Below are positions 20,427-29,416 of a DNA stretch of 64,000 nt, in pieces. The number at the start of each line of letters is the position of its first letter. Within the stretch, counting starts at the first letter, position 1. The notes under the pieces are model-generated. The model saw only the letters and a list, made by a program, of their open reading frames with translations. It searched no databases and was not told the origin of the DNA. The stretch lies in contig NZ_CP015749.1 in assembly GCF_001742145.1 (NCBI RefSeq), positions 3,038,001 through 3,102,000 of the forward strand, given 5' to 3'. Source of the stretch: Pectobacterium parmentieri. GTDB lineage: Bacteria > Pseudomonadota > Gammaproteobacteria > Enterobacterales > Enterobacteriaceae. The position numbers were made by a program, and so were the translations under genes.

Positions 20427-21623
20427 ATGCAATCACGATTCTTTACACGACGCCGTACGATGATCGCACTTGGTCTCATTGCTACTGCCGTGCTTATTCA
20501 TCTGTTTTTCAGCAAACCATCGCCGGTACCAAACGCGATCACCACCGCCGCAGAGATCGCGGATCTCGAACAAACGGTCCTCGCCGATGGAAACATTGAG
20601 GCGCAGAAGCAGGTTAGCGTCGGCGCTCAAGCCTCGGGGCAAATCAAAGCGCTGCACGTCAAACTCGGCGATAAGGTGAAAAAAGGGCAACTGATCGCCG
20701 AGATTGATGACCTCACCCAGCAGGACACATTAAAGAATGGCGAAGCGGCGCTAAAAAACGTTCAGGCCCAGCGAGCAGCCAAACTAGCGGAATTGCGTAA
20801 TAACGAATTAAGCTGGCAGCGTCAGCAAATGCTGATGAAACGCGGCGTGGGCGCACAGGCCGATTACGATAGTGCGAAGGCAACGCTCGATGCCACCAAA
20901 GCCAATATCGACGCGCTAGACGCTCAAATCGTTCAGGCGCAACTCACCGTGAACACCGCCAAAGTGAATCTGGGATATACCCAAATTCGCTCGCCGATGG
21001 ATGGCACGGTGGTGGCGATTCCGGTTGAAGCAGGCCAAACGGTAAATGCGATCCAGACTACGCCAACCATTGCCAAAGTCGCCAATCTGGACACCATGAC
21101 CATCAAGGTAAAAATCTCAGAAGCCGACGTCGTTAAGGTGAAAACCGGCATGCCGGTCTGGTTCAGCATTCTGGGTGAACCGAATAAGCGTTATGAAGCG
21201 ACGCTGAGTTCGATTGAACCCGCTCCCGACTCCATCAACACAGACTCGGCAACCACATCATCCAGCACAAGCAGTTCCAGTTCCTCATCCAGCACCGCAA
21301 TTTATTACAACGGTCAGTTCGATGTGCAAAACCCTGATGGCGTATTGCGTATTTCGATGACGGCGCAGGTCAATATTCTGCTGTCTTCGGTGAAAAATGC
21401 CATCGTCGTCCCTGCGACAGCGTTAACCTTGCGCAATGGCATGTGGTACGTGCAGATCGTCAATGCGAACAAGAAGATTGAATCACGCCTGGTCACGCTT
21501 GGCCTCAATGATAACGTGCGCACCCAGATCCGTTCAGGACTCAGCGTCGGGGAGCAGGTCGTTGTCAGCCCCTCTCCCGGCGATGTAACCTCCACGCATC
21601 CCGGCCCACCGATGGGGATGTAA
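20427..21623 (+). CDS. macA: MacA-like periplasmic adaptor of a tripartite ABC efflux pump
   Basis: The 398-residue adaptor links MacB to a TolC-type outer-membrane channel. It has an N-terminal membrane anchor (about 11-28) and a biotinyl-lipoyl-like half (VSVGAQASGQIKALHVKLGDKVKKGQLIAEID). A coiled-coil hairpin covers about 95-185, followed by the second lipoyl half (YTQIRSPMDGTVVAIPVEAGQTVNA). A beta-barrel/membrane-proximal domain ends the protein. An unusual Ser/Thr-rich tract (about residues 274-292) interrupts the beta-barrel region just before AIYYNGQFDV. macB follows after three bases. Substrates may be macrolides, peptides or other compounds. Confidence 0.88.
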   Translation: MQSRFFTRRRTMIALGLIATAVLIHLFFSKPSPVPNAITTAAEIADLEQTVLADGNIEAQKQVSVGAQASGQIKALHVKLGDKVKKGQLIAEIDDLTQQDTLKNGEAALKNVQAQRAAKLAELRNNELSWQRQQMLMKRGVGAQADYDSAKATLDATKANIDALDAQIVQAQLTVNTAKVNLGYTQIRSPMDGTVVAIPVEAGQTVNAIQTTPTIAKVANLDTMTIKVKISEADVVKVKTGMPVWFSILGEPNKRYEATLSSIEPAPDSINTDSATTSSSTSSSSSSSSTAIYYNGQFDVQNPDGVLRISMTAQVNILLSSVKNAIVVPATALTLRNGMWYVQIVNANKKIESRLVTLGLNDNVRTQIRSGLSVGEQVVVSPSPGDVTSTHPGPPMGM

Positions 21624-21626
21624 CGC

Positions 21627-23576
21627 ATGTCCACATCTTTGCTTAAACTCACCGGCATCACCCGCCGTTTTTCCAACGGTGAACAGGACGTTACCGTTCT
21701 TAAAGACATTAATCTAACCATCAATCAGGGCGAAATGGTGGCGATTGTCGGTGCGTCAGGATCGGGAAAATCCACGCTGATGAATATTCTCGGCTGCCTG
21801 GATAAACCGTCCGCCGGTGACTATCAGGTGGCAGGACGCGCCGTTGGCGAATTGGATAACGATCAATTGGCCGAACTGCGCCGCGAACACTTTGGTTTTA
21901 TTTTCCAACGCTACCACCTGCTTGGAGACCTGACTGCTCTCGGGAATGTCGAAGTCCCTGCGATTTATGCAGGGAAGAGCAGACTGACGCGCCGTCAACG
22001 GGCAGCCGATCTACTGACCAAACTTGGGCTGGAAAATCGCCTTCACTATCGACCCAGCCAGCTTTCCGGCGGCCAACAGCAGCGCGTAAGTATCGCACGG
22101 GCGCTAATGAACGCAGGCGGCATTATTCTGGCGGATGAGCCAACCGGGGCGCTGGACACCCATAGCGGCAACGAAGTCCTGAGCATACTTCGCGACCTGC
22201 ACAAGCAGGGCAACACCGTCGTGATCGTCACGCACGATATGACGATCGCCGAACACGCGCAGCGCATCATCGAACTGCGCGATGGTGAAGTGATTGCCGA
22301 TCGGCAAACGCGCCCCGAAGAAGCCACTGCACCGTTACCTGAAACCGCGTCTCCTACCACCTCGGCCCTGAATCAGTTCAAAGATCGCTTTATTGATGCC
22401 TTTAAAATGGCGCTGCTGGCGATGAATGCGCAGCGGATGCGTACCTTTCTGACCATGCTCGGCATTATCATCGGCATCGCGTCGGTCGTCTCGGTAGTTG
22501 CACTGGGAAAAGGTTCGCAGGAGCAGGTGCTGGCCGATATCAACTCGATGGGCACGAGCACGCTGGAGATTTTTCCCGGCAAAGACTTTGGCGACATGGA
22601 TGCCAGCGCTATCCAGACGCTGCGTGCCAGCGATATTCAGCCACTGACACAGCAGCCCTACGTGCATAGCATCACGCCTTCAATCGCCACCAGCGTCACC
22701 ATGCGCTACGGCAATATTGCCGTTTCCGCCAGCGTTTCTGGGGTTGGCGAACAGTTCTTCACCGTGCGCGGCTACACGTTGGATCGCGGCGTGCTTTTCC
22801 CGCGCAGCAGCGTCGATCAACTGGCGCAGGATGCAGTGATTGACAAAAATACGCGCGATAAGCTCTTTCCCCACGGCGAGGATCCCATTGGGCAAGTGAT
22901 TTTGCTGGGCTCACTACCCGTGCGGATTATCGGTGTCGTCAGCAGAAATCAGGGTGGCTTCGGCAGCGATGAAAATCTGAACGTCTGGGTGCCGTACACC
23001 ACGGTGATGAAGCGCATGGTCGGGCAGTCCTACCTGAGAAGCATCACGGTGCGGGTAAAAGACAATATTGATATGAACATCGCCGAGCAGAACATCACCA
23101 CGCTGCTAACGCAGCGGCACGGTACGAAAGACTTCTTTATCATGAACACCGACAACATCCGCCAGATGATCGAGAAAACCACCACTACACTCGCGCTGCT
23201 GGTGTCAATGATCGCCCTGATTTCGCTGCTGGTCGGCGGTATCGGCGTGATGAACATCATGTTGGTATCCGTCACAGAACGAACCCGAGAGATCGGCGTT
23301 CGTATGGCGGTTGGCGCACGCACCAGCGACATCATGCAGCAGTTTCTCATCGAGGCCGTGCTAGTTTGCCTGTTCGGCGGCATCGTGGGCGTAGCGCTAT
23401 CGTTGGGAATCGGCGTGCTATTCGCACAGTTCAGCAGTAATTTTTCGATGATCTATTCCAGCGCCTCGATTATTGCCGCGTTCCTGTGCTCCAGCCTGAT
23501 CGGCATTATCTTCGGCTTCTTCCCTGCTCGCCGCGCGGCACGGATGGAACCGATTCACGCGCTGGAGCGGGAATAG
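21627..23576 (+). CDS. macB: MacB-like ABC efflux permease/ATPase
   Basis: This 649-residue fusion has an N-terminal ATPase (Walker [10 protein letters not shown], signature [15 protein letters not shown], Walker [15 protein letters not shown]). A MacB-type membrane domain follows: one helix near 270-300, a large periplasmic domain, then three C-terminal helices (about 525-640). It carries the FtsX-like segment [28 protein letters not shown]. It partners the upstream adaptor and probably a TolC encoded elsewhere. Expression is probably set by the adjacent two-component system. Confidence 0.92.
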   Translation: MSTSLLKLTGITRRFSNGEQDVTVLKDINLTINQGEMVAIVGASGSGKSTLMNILGCLDKPSAGDYQVAGRAVGELDNDQLAELRREHFGFIFQRYHLLGDLTALGNVEVPAIYAGKSRLTRRQRAADLLTKLGLENRLHYRPSQLSGGQQQRVSIARALMNAGGIILADEPTGALDTHSGNEVLSILRDLHKQGNTVVIVTHDMTIAEHAQRIIELRDGEVIADRQTRPEEATAPLPETASPTTSALNQFKDRFIDAFKMALLAMNAQRMRTFLTMLGIIIGIASVVSVVALGKGSQEQVLADINSMGTSTLEIFPGKDFGDMDASAIQTLRASDIQPLTQQPYVHSITPSIATSVTMRYGNIAVSASVSGVGEQFFTVRGYTLDRGVLFPRSSVDQLAQDAVIDKNTRDKLFPHGEDPIGQVILLGSLPVRIIGVVSRNQGGFGSDENLNVWVPYTTVMKRMVGQSYLRSITVRVKDNIDMNIAEQNITTLLTQRHGTKDFFIMNTDNIRQMIEKTTTTLALLVSMIALISLLVGGIGVMNIMLVSVTERTREIGVRMAVGARTSDIMQQFLIEAVLVCLFGGIVGVALSLGIGVLFAQFSSNFSMIYSSASIIAAFLCSSLIGIIFGFFPARRAARMEPIHALERE

Positions 23577-23579
23577 TCA

Positions 23580-24461
23580 TCAGTCAAAGACCCCGGTGGA
23601 CAGATACCGATCGCCGCGATCGCAGGCGATCGCCACAATCACGCTGCCGGGGTTTTCCGCCGCAAGCCGCAGTGCGCCAGCCACCGCACCGCCGGAACTG
23701 ACGCCGCAGAAAATGCCTTCCTGACGCGCCAGTTGCCGCAGCGTATTCTCTGCGTCCACCTGTGTCATATCCAGAATACGATCGACCAGATCGGCGCGGA
23801 AGATGCCCGGCATATAGTCAGGCGTCCAGCGGCGAATGCCGGGAATATGGCTTCCTTCCGCAGGCTGTAACCCTACCGTACAGATTTCAGGATTCTGCTG
23901 CTTCAGATAGCGGCTGACGCCAGAGATCGTACCGGTTGTCCCCATGCTGGAAATAAAATGAGTCAGCCTACCCGCCGTCTGTTGCCAGATTTCCGGACCA
24001 GTGGTGAGAAAATGCGCCAGCGAGTTATCTGGGTTATTGAACTGATCGAGCGTTTTACCCTCTCCCGCCAACACCATCTGTTTCGCTCGATCGCGCGCCC
24101 CTTCCATCCCCAGTTTACGGTTGACCAATACCAGTTCCGCACCATAAGCGCGCATCGCAGTCTGGCGTTCATAGCTCATATTGTCCGGCATCAGTAGGCG
24201 TAGTCGGTAGCCTTTCACCGCCGCAATCATCGCTAATGCAATGCCGGTGTTCCCGCTGGTTGCCTCGATCAGCCTGTCACCGGGAGCGATATCTCCGCGA
24301 TCCTCCGCCTGCTGGATCATAGAAAACGCAGCACGATCTTTTACCGATCCGGCAGGATTATTCCCTTCCAATTTCAGCCAGATTTCGCTGTTTAACCCCT
24401 GCGTCACACGCTGTAATCTCACCAGTGGGGTGTTGCCAATACACTGCTCAAGCGTCGTCAC
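23580..24461 (-). CDS. cysM: CysM, cysteine synthase B (O-acetylserine sulfhydrylase B)
   Basis: CysM is a PLP enzyme that can use thiosulfate to make S-sulfocysteine, which matches its place after the thiosulfate/sulfate import genes. The 293-residue protein has the PLP lysine in [41 protein letters not shown] and CGVSSGGAVAGALR. I chose GTG 24461 (VTTLEQCIGNTPLVRLQ), which has AGGA eight bases upstream and matches the family start; a frame extension to 24485 exists. It ends three bases from the convergent macB stop. Confidence 0.95.
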   Translation of the reverse strand: MTTLEQCIGNTPLVRLQRVTQGLNSEIWLKLEGNNPAGSVKDRAAFSMIQQAEDRGDIAPGDRLIEATSGNTGIALAMIAAVKGYRLRLLMPDNMSYERQTAMRAYGAELVLVNRKLGMEGARDRAKQMVLAGEGKTLDQFNNPDNSLAHFLTTGPEIWQQTAGRLTHFISSMGTTGTISGVSRYLKQQNPEICTVGLQPAEGSHIPGIRRWTPDYMPGIFRADLVDRILDMTQVDAENTLRQLARQEGIFCGVSSGGAVAGALRLAAENPGSVIVAIACDRGDRYLSTGVFD

Positions 24462-24510
24462 AAATTGAGTCCTAAAAAAACCCACGCGTGCGGCGTGAGT
24501 GAGATAAAAG

Positions 24511-25377
24511 TTAGTGTTTATTCATTTGCCGTTTTACGCGCCACTGCAAGGCACTTTTGATAAACAGCGTCAGTATCGCCATCACGGTTAACAGCGCCGC
24601 CGCGGTAAACGCTCCTACGCTGTTATAATCCTGATGCAGTAATTCAACCTGTAGCGGCAGCGTGTAGGTTTCACCACGAATTGAACCCGACACGACGGAT
24701 ACCGCGCCAAACTCGCCAATCGCCCGGGCATTGGTCAGCACGACGCCATAGAGCAGCGCCCAGCGGATATTCGGTAACGTCACCTGATAGAACACCTGCC
24801 AGCCTGACGCACCAAGCAGCACGGCAGCCTCTTCCTCCTGACTGCCCTGGCTCATCATCACCGGAACCAGTTCCCTGACCATAAACGGGCAGGTCACAAA
24901 TATTGTCACCAGTGCAATGCCCGGCCAGGCAAACATCAACTGTAGCCCCTGCTCATCCAGCCAGCCGCCGACCGGGCCATTGGTGCTGTAAAAGAGTAAA
25001 TAGAGCAAACCGGCGACCACCGGCGAGACGGCAAAAGGAATATCGATCAGCGTAAGTAAAAGTTGCCGCCCCGGAAACTGAAAGCGTGTGACCAACCATG
25101 CTAGCAACGTGCCAAACACCAGATTCACCGGTACAACAATCGCGACCACCAGCAGCGTGAGGCCAATCGCATGCAGCATGTCAGGATCGCTCAGATTACG
25201 CCAGACGCCCCCCAGTCCGTGCGACAGCGCAGCGGCAAAAATTGACACTAAAGGGATGACTAGCATGATGAGCGATAATATCACGCCCAACGCAATCAGC
25301 GCGGCTCTCGCCCAGTTGCGCGCCTGCCGAACAGGATGAGATTGACGTCGCGGCATCGAGGTAGGGATCTCTGCCAT
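24511..25377 (-). CDS. cysW: CysW, sulfate/thiosulfate ABC transporter permease
   Basis: This 288-residue inner-membrane permease has six hydrophobic segments and the EAA-type ATPase-contact loop (EEEAAVLLGASGWQVFYQVTLPNIRWALLYG). It pairs with CysT to form the channel. It overlaps cysT by one base and is followed by cysM after 49 bases. In E. coli the ATPase gene cysA lies between cysW and cysM; here it is missing from that place. Confidence 0.93.
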   Translation of the reverse strand: MAEIPTSMPRRQSHPVRQARNWARAALIALGVILSLIMLVIPLVSIFAAALSHGLGGVWRNLSDPDMLHAIGLTLLVVAIVVPVNLVFGTLLAWLVTRFQFPGRQLLLTLIDIPFAVSPVVAGLLYLLFYSTNGPVGGWLDEQGLQLMFAWPGIALVTIFVTCPFMVRELVPVMMSQGSQEEEAAVLLGASGWQVFYQVTLPNIRWALLYGVVLTNARAIGEFGAVSVVSGSIRGETYTLPLQVELLHQDYNSVGAFTAAALLTVMAILTLFIKSALQWRVKRQMNKH

Positions 25378-26210
25378 TACACGCTCCGGGTCCGTTGACC
25401 AAAACGGCTTTGCAGCACGTTGACGGCAAACAGTATCAATAAGGACGCGGCTAACACAACGGAGGCAATCGCGCTGGCAGCAGGGAAATCAAATTCCTGC
25501 AAACGGATAAAAATCATCAGCGAAACCACTTCTGTCTGCCAGGCAATATTCCCCGCAATAAAGATAACCGCGCCAAATTCACCCAGACTGCGGGCAAACG
25601 ACAGCGCGGTGCCGGTTAATAGCGCTGGCGTTAACTCTGGTAAAATGACATAACGAAAACACTGCCAGCGATTCGCCCCCAGCGTCTGTGCCGCCTCTTC
25701 GTATTCCGGCCCCAGATCTTCCAACACCGGTTGCACGGTACGCACCACAAAAGGAATGCTGGTGAACGCCATCGCAACCGTAATCCCCAGCCAGGTATAG
25801 GACACCTTGATGCCGTATTCTGCCAGCCATGCGCCGTACCAGCCTGTTGTTGAAAACAGCGCAGCCAGCGTCAGCCCTGCCACCGCGGTGGGTAGAGCGA
25901 AGGGTAAGTCCATCAATCCATCCAACAGCGCTCGGCCGGGAAAATGGTAGCGCGTCAGAATCCACGCCATTAACAGGCCAAAGCCCGCATTAAAGACCGT
26001 CGCCAGCCCCGCCGCCAAGAGCGTGACCTTGTAAGCCGCCACCACCTGTGGGTTGGATATCACCGCCCAGTACTGCGCCACACTCATCTCTGAGAGCTGC
26101 ATCGCCAGTGCACTTAGGGGCAGTAACAGAATCAGACAAACGAACAGCAGACTGCTGCCCAGACTCAGCGCGAATCCCGGCAGCACCCGCTTACCTGAAC
26201 CCAAAGACAT
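25377..26210 (-). CDS. cysT: CysT (CysU), sulfate/thiosulfate ABC transporter permease
   Basis: This 277-residue permease aligns with CysT/CysU: six membrane segments and the EAA loop EYEEAAQTLGANRWQCFRYVILPELTPALLTG. It overlaps its neighbours cysP and cysW by one base each, so the three are translated as a coupled unit. Confidence 0.94.
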   Translation of the reverse strand: MSLGSGKRVLPGFALSLGSSLLFVCLILLLPLSALAMQLSEMSVAQYWAVISNPQVVAAYKVTLLAAGLATVFNAGFGLLMAWILTRYHFPGRALLDGLMDLPFALPTAVAGLTLAALFSTTGWYGAWLAEYGIKVSYTWLGITVAMAFTSIPFVVRTVQPVLEDLGPEYEEAAQTLGANRWQCFRYVILPELTPALLTGTALSFARSLGEFGAVIFIAGNIAWQTEVVSLMIFIRLQEFDFPAASAIASVVLAASLLILFAVNVLQSRFGQRTRSV

Positions 26211-27238
26211 TACTGACGACCAGACGCCAGCAGTTTATCCAGTTCACCACCGGTGTCGAAGTGGGTTTTCATCACCTGTGGCCACGAGCCAAACTGATCT
26301 TCTACTCGAAACAGCGTGGTTTCTGGGAAGCGAGATTTTAGCGTTTGCGCCAGTTCGGGATTATTCACGCGGTAGTAAAAATCGGTGATCACCTTCTGCG
26401 CGTCTGGACTATAGAGATAATTCAGATAGGCTTTTGCCGCCTGCTCCGTGCCATTCTTCTCCACATTCTTATCGATCCACGCCACTGGGAATTCCGCCAG
26501 TACGTTGACCTTCGGAACGATCACCTCGTAGTTCTCGGCACCGTACTGATTACGAATGTTATTCACCTCGGATTCAAAGCTAATCAGCACATCGCCCAAC
26601 TGACGCTCCACAAACGTGGTGGTTGCGCCACGACCGCCGGTATCAAATACCGCGACATTCGCCAGAAAACGCGTTATCCATGCACGAGTTTTGGCCTCAT
26701 CGCCACCGTTGGCTTTACTGGTCGCACCCCAGGCCGCAAGGTAGGTATAGCGGGCATTACCGGAGGTTTTCGGGTTCGGGAAAATCAGTTTCACATCATC
26801 ACGTACCAGATCGTTCCAGTCGTGAATCCCTTTGGGGTTACCTTTACGAACCAGAAAGGCCATGGTGGAGTAAAACGGAGAGCTGTTATTCGGTAAACGT
26901 GCCTGCCAGTCAGCGGGAATCAGTTGCCCGCGATCGTGTAGGATCTGGACGTCCGTCACCTGATTGTAGGTCACCACATCGGCTTTCAACCCTTGCAAGA
27001 TAGCCAGCGCCTGTTTAGAGGAACCCGCATGTGATTGTTTGATTGTTAGCGGATCGTTGGGATGCTGCGACAACCACTGCTTTTCAAAGCCTGGGTTGAG
27101 CGCCACAAATAGCTCACGAGACACATCATAAGAGCTGTTCAGCAACTCGGTAGCGGAGACAGCGCTCTGCCCGCCCAACAGCAATGACAGCGCCAGAGAA
27201 CCCTTCACCAGCCAGCCTTTCACCTGTACTTGATTCAT
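26210..27238 (-). CDS. cysP: CysP, periplasmic thiosulfate/sulfate-binding protein
   Basis: This 342-residue binding protein has a signal peptide (about 1-29, cleaved after SAVSA). It shows the Sbp/CysP signatures [23 protein letters not shown] and [21 protein letters not shown]. It is very close to E. coli CysP throughout. It is the first gene of the operon cysP-cysT-cysW-cysM. The upstream region 27239-27500 should hold the CysB-dependent promoter. Confidence 0.95.
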   Translation of the reverse strand: MNQVQVKGWLVKGSLALSLLLGGQSAVSATELLNSSYDVSRELFVALNPGFEKQWLSQHPNDPLTIKQSHAGSSKQALAILQGLKADVVTYNQVTDVQILHDRGQLIPADWQARLPNNSSPFYSTMAFLVRKGNPKGIHDWNDLVRDDVKLIFPNPKTSGNARYTYLAAWGATSKANGGDEAKTRAWITRFLANVAVFDTGGRGATTTFVERQLGDVLISFESEVNNIRNQYGAENYEVIVPKVNVLAEFPVAWIDKNVEKNGTEQAAKAYLNYLYSPDAQKVITDFYYRVNNPELAQTLKSRFPETTLFRVEDQFGSWPQVMKTHFDTGGELDKLLASGRQ

Positions 27239-27500
27239 CTTATGTCCTGCCAGAGTTAGCGCCTATTCGGTAGGCTTTGTTATGGGAGCTATCGTGTGAA
27301 TAACCGATATTGGAATGCGCGTAGTAGCGCAAATCAGTGTAGGGGAAGTGCTGGTTAACATATAACCTTTATATATAATATTTCGGAGTTTTTAAGCGCG
27401 AAAGGGCATAACACCACAACGAGAGATAACGGCAAAAAAGAAGAAAAAGAAAAGAGAAAAACGCAGCAAGATAGGCTACGCAGAGGAACAGAAAGTATTG
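27239..27500 (-). promoter_or_regulatory. cysP operon upstream region
   Basis: About 260 bases without a gene. There is an AT-rich stretch near 27358-27385 (TATATATAATATTTCGG) suited to a CysB-activated promoter, and a purine-rich tract at about 27430-27462. No binding site is assigned. Confidence 0.4.
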
Positions 27501-27522
27501 ATGCCTGCACAAATACAGGCAT
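27501..27522 (-). terminator. Hairpin downstream of yfeX, possible terminator
   Basis: ATGCCTG (27501-27507) pairs with CAGGCAT (27516-27522) 20 bases beyond the yfeX stop. The T tract on the minus strand is interrupted. Confidence 0.45.
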
Positions 27523-27541
27523 CAGGAAAATGCGTCAGATC

Positions 27542-28441
27542 TTACAGTGACAAAAGCTTCGCCAAAGACGGCGCGAAGAAGTAGCTGCCGCTGACGGCAC
27601 GCGTAAAGCGCAACATATCGTCACGTTTGCCGTCACGATCGCCGAACATACTCAGCAACTGCTGTTCAATGTTATGCAGACGCGCACAGTAGGCGACGAA
27701 ATAAAGCCCGTTCTTCCCGCTGGCGGTGCCATAAGGCAGGCTCTGACGCAGGATTTTCAGCCCTTTGCCGTCTTCCTTTAAATCCACGCGGCTGAGGTGC
27801 GACGTTACAGGGCGTTCATCGGAAGACAGCTCTTCGTTATCCTGCTTCGTGCGCCCGATTATCTGTTCTTGCTGTTCCACGCTAAAACGCTGCAACTGCT
27901 TCAGATTGTGTTCCCAGCGCTGGGTAAACACGTAGCTGCCACCGGCATCCGGCTGGTCTTCAGGGATAATTGCCACGGCGTGGCGTGCCTCACCCTGTGG
28001 GTTTTCCGTACCGTCGATAAAGCCGCTTAAATCGCGATCTTCTACCCAGCGGAAACTGTGTGTTTCTTCTTCGATACGAATCGCGCTACCAAACGCGGCC
28101 AGCGCCGCCTGTGCCAGCGTGAAGTTAACATCATGGCGGAGCGATTGGATGTGGATCAACAGATCGCGCTGCGTTGCTGGGGCGAGCCCTTTACCCAACG
28201 GCGTAAACGATTTCAGTTCCGTCGCGCTGTGGTTGCAGTCCAGATCGCGCCAAACATCGTTACCAAACGCCAGCACCGCACCTAACCCAGCATCGGGGTA
28301 CTGCTGCTGTAAATCTTGTAATGTCTGACAGAATTTTTTGCATCCCTGCCGGATAGCATCAAACTCTCCCTGAATCATCGCTTCCATAAAAATGGCAAAA
28401 CGGCGGTGTTCCAATAAAATACCGCTTTGAATTGGTGTCAT
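27542..28441 (-). CDS. yfeX: YfeX, Dyp-type heme peroxidase
   Basis: This 299-residue protein aligns along its whole length with E. coli YfeX, a cytoplasmic dye-decolorising-type peroxidase. It was proposed to recover iron from heme, but is better supported as a porphyrinogen peroxidase. It has the GxxDG motif in [15 protein letters not shown] and the distal Arg/heme-ligand region [20 protein letters not shown]. It is followed on the same strand by cysP and preceded by yfeY, as in E. coli. Confidence 0.93.
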   Translation of the reverse strand: MTPIQSGILLEHRRFAIFMEAMIQGEFDAIRQGCKKFCQTLQDLQQQYPDAGLGAVLAFGNDVWRDLDCNHSATELKSFTPLGKGLAPATQRDLLIHIQSLRHDVNFTLAQAALAAFGSAIRIEEETHSFRWVEDRDLSGFIDGTENPQGEARHAVAIIPEDQPDAGGSYVFTQRWEHNLKQLQRFSVEQQEQIIGRTKQDNEELSSDERPVTSHLSRVDLKEDGKGLKILRQSLPYGTASGKNGLYFVAYCARLHNIEQQLLSMFGDRDGKRDDMLRFTRAVSGSYFFAPSLAKLLSL

Positions 28442-28611
28442 TTCTGCTTCCTCAAGCGTCAGTTTTTTCTTTTGTTGTTATGGTTTACTACTGTGGTTAC
28501 AACAAATACGGCGACCGGAAAAAAGATCGGGCGACACGAGTATCATACCGGAAGCCGCCTGGCTTTTACCTTGCGTGAAGACAAATTAGTCCGTTAACGT
28601 CAAAACGCCCT

Positions 28612-29229
28612 TTATAAAACGGATGGGTTACGCGCCTGTGCGTGCCACACGATTTTGCTCACTTTCCAATTTTTCAGGATATCGTCGGGCGGCATTAAAC
28701 CTTCCGGGCCGCTCCACTCGCCGGAATAAACGTAGCTGATATGCGTGCTCTGCGGTGCCGCACATTCAACACCCTGCGCATCATCACCTTGTCCCAACTG
28801 GCAAGACTCAAAGGCTTTGCTGTAGGTATTGCTAAAGGCATCACCGATTTTCACGCCACCTGCGCTGCCAATCGCCGGATCCATGACTTCAACTTTGCGC
28901 ACGCTACCCTTCGGCTGGCCGCTGATGACCATCTTCACCTCTTTGCCATCAAGTGCCTGATAAAACGCGACCAGTTGACCGTTGGATGTCCCCATTCCGC
29001 TACGCAGTTGATAACTGCCATCCAGCGCATTCTGTAACGCGCCTTCGGACAGCGGCGTACCCGCATTAATGCCACCGACACCTTCATCGGTAACCTCCAG
29101 CGAGCTGCCGAACCAGTTAAACGGCGATAGGCTGGACCAGGAAAAATTGGACAGCGTACTGCATCCGGTCAGCAGTAGCGGTAAACCCAACACGAGCGGT
29201 AACCCCAAAGACAGCGGGCGAAAATTCAT
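28612..29229 (-). CDS. yfeY: YfeY-type RpoE-regulated lipoprotein
   Basis: This 205-residue protein has a lipoprotein signal (LVLGLPLLLTGCS, lipobox Cys about residue 23) and aligns with E. coli YfeY, known for sigma-E dependent expression. Conserved stretches include NWFGSS, ALDGSYQLRSGM and SGEWSGPEGLMPPDD. Function unknown; probably anchored in the outer membrane. It marks the backbone boundary before the inserted iron-uptake block. Confidence 0.88.
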   Translation of the reverse strand: MNFRPLSLGLPLVLGLPLLLTGCSTLSNFSWSSLSPFNWFGSSLEVTDEGVGGINAGTPLSEGALQNALDGSYQLRSGMGTSNGQLVAFYQALDGKEVKMVISGQPKGSVRKVEVMDPAIGSAGGVKIGDAFSNTYSKAFESCQLGQGDDAQGVECAAPQSTHISYVYSGEWSGPEGLMPPDDILKNWKVSKIVWHAQARNPSVL

Positions 29230-29377
29230 AGTGTGTACTCCTCAAAATTGAACGGCTTCCGTCATCAGCCCTCTGACAAGATGGGAGTTGGAGTCTGCAA
29301 GCGACGAAAAGTGCCGTAAAAGACGGGATAATCCTGCGGAAGATTATAGGGGGCATGGGACAAGAAACCTACCAGAA

Positions 29378-29410
29378 CCGCAGGCCCTCCGAGAACCGGA
29401 AAGCCTGCGG
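29378..29410 (-). terminator. Possible terminator after the receptor-protease-ABC operon
   Basis: CCGCAGGC (29378-29385) pairs with GCCTGCGG (29403-29410) just after the ABC gene stop, with further pairing inside the loop. No strong T run follows on the minus strand. Confidence 0.4.
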
Positions 29411-29416
29411 GCAACA

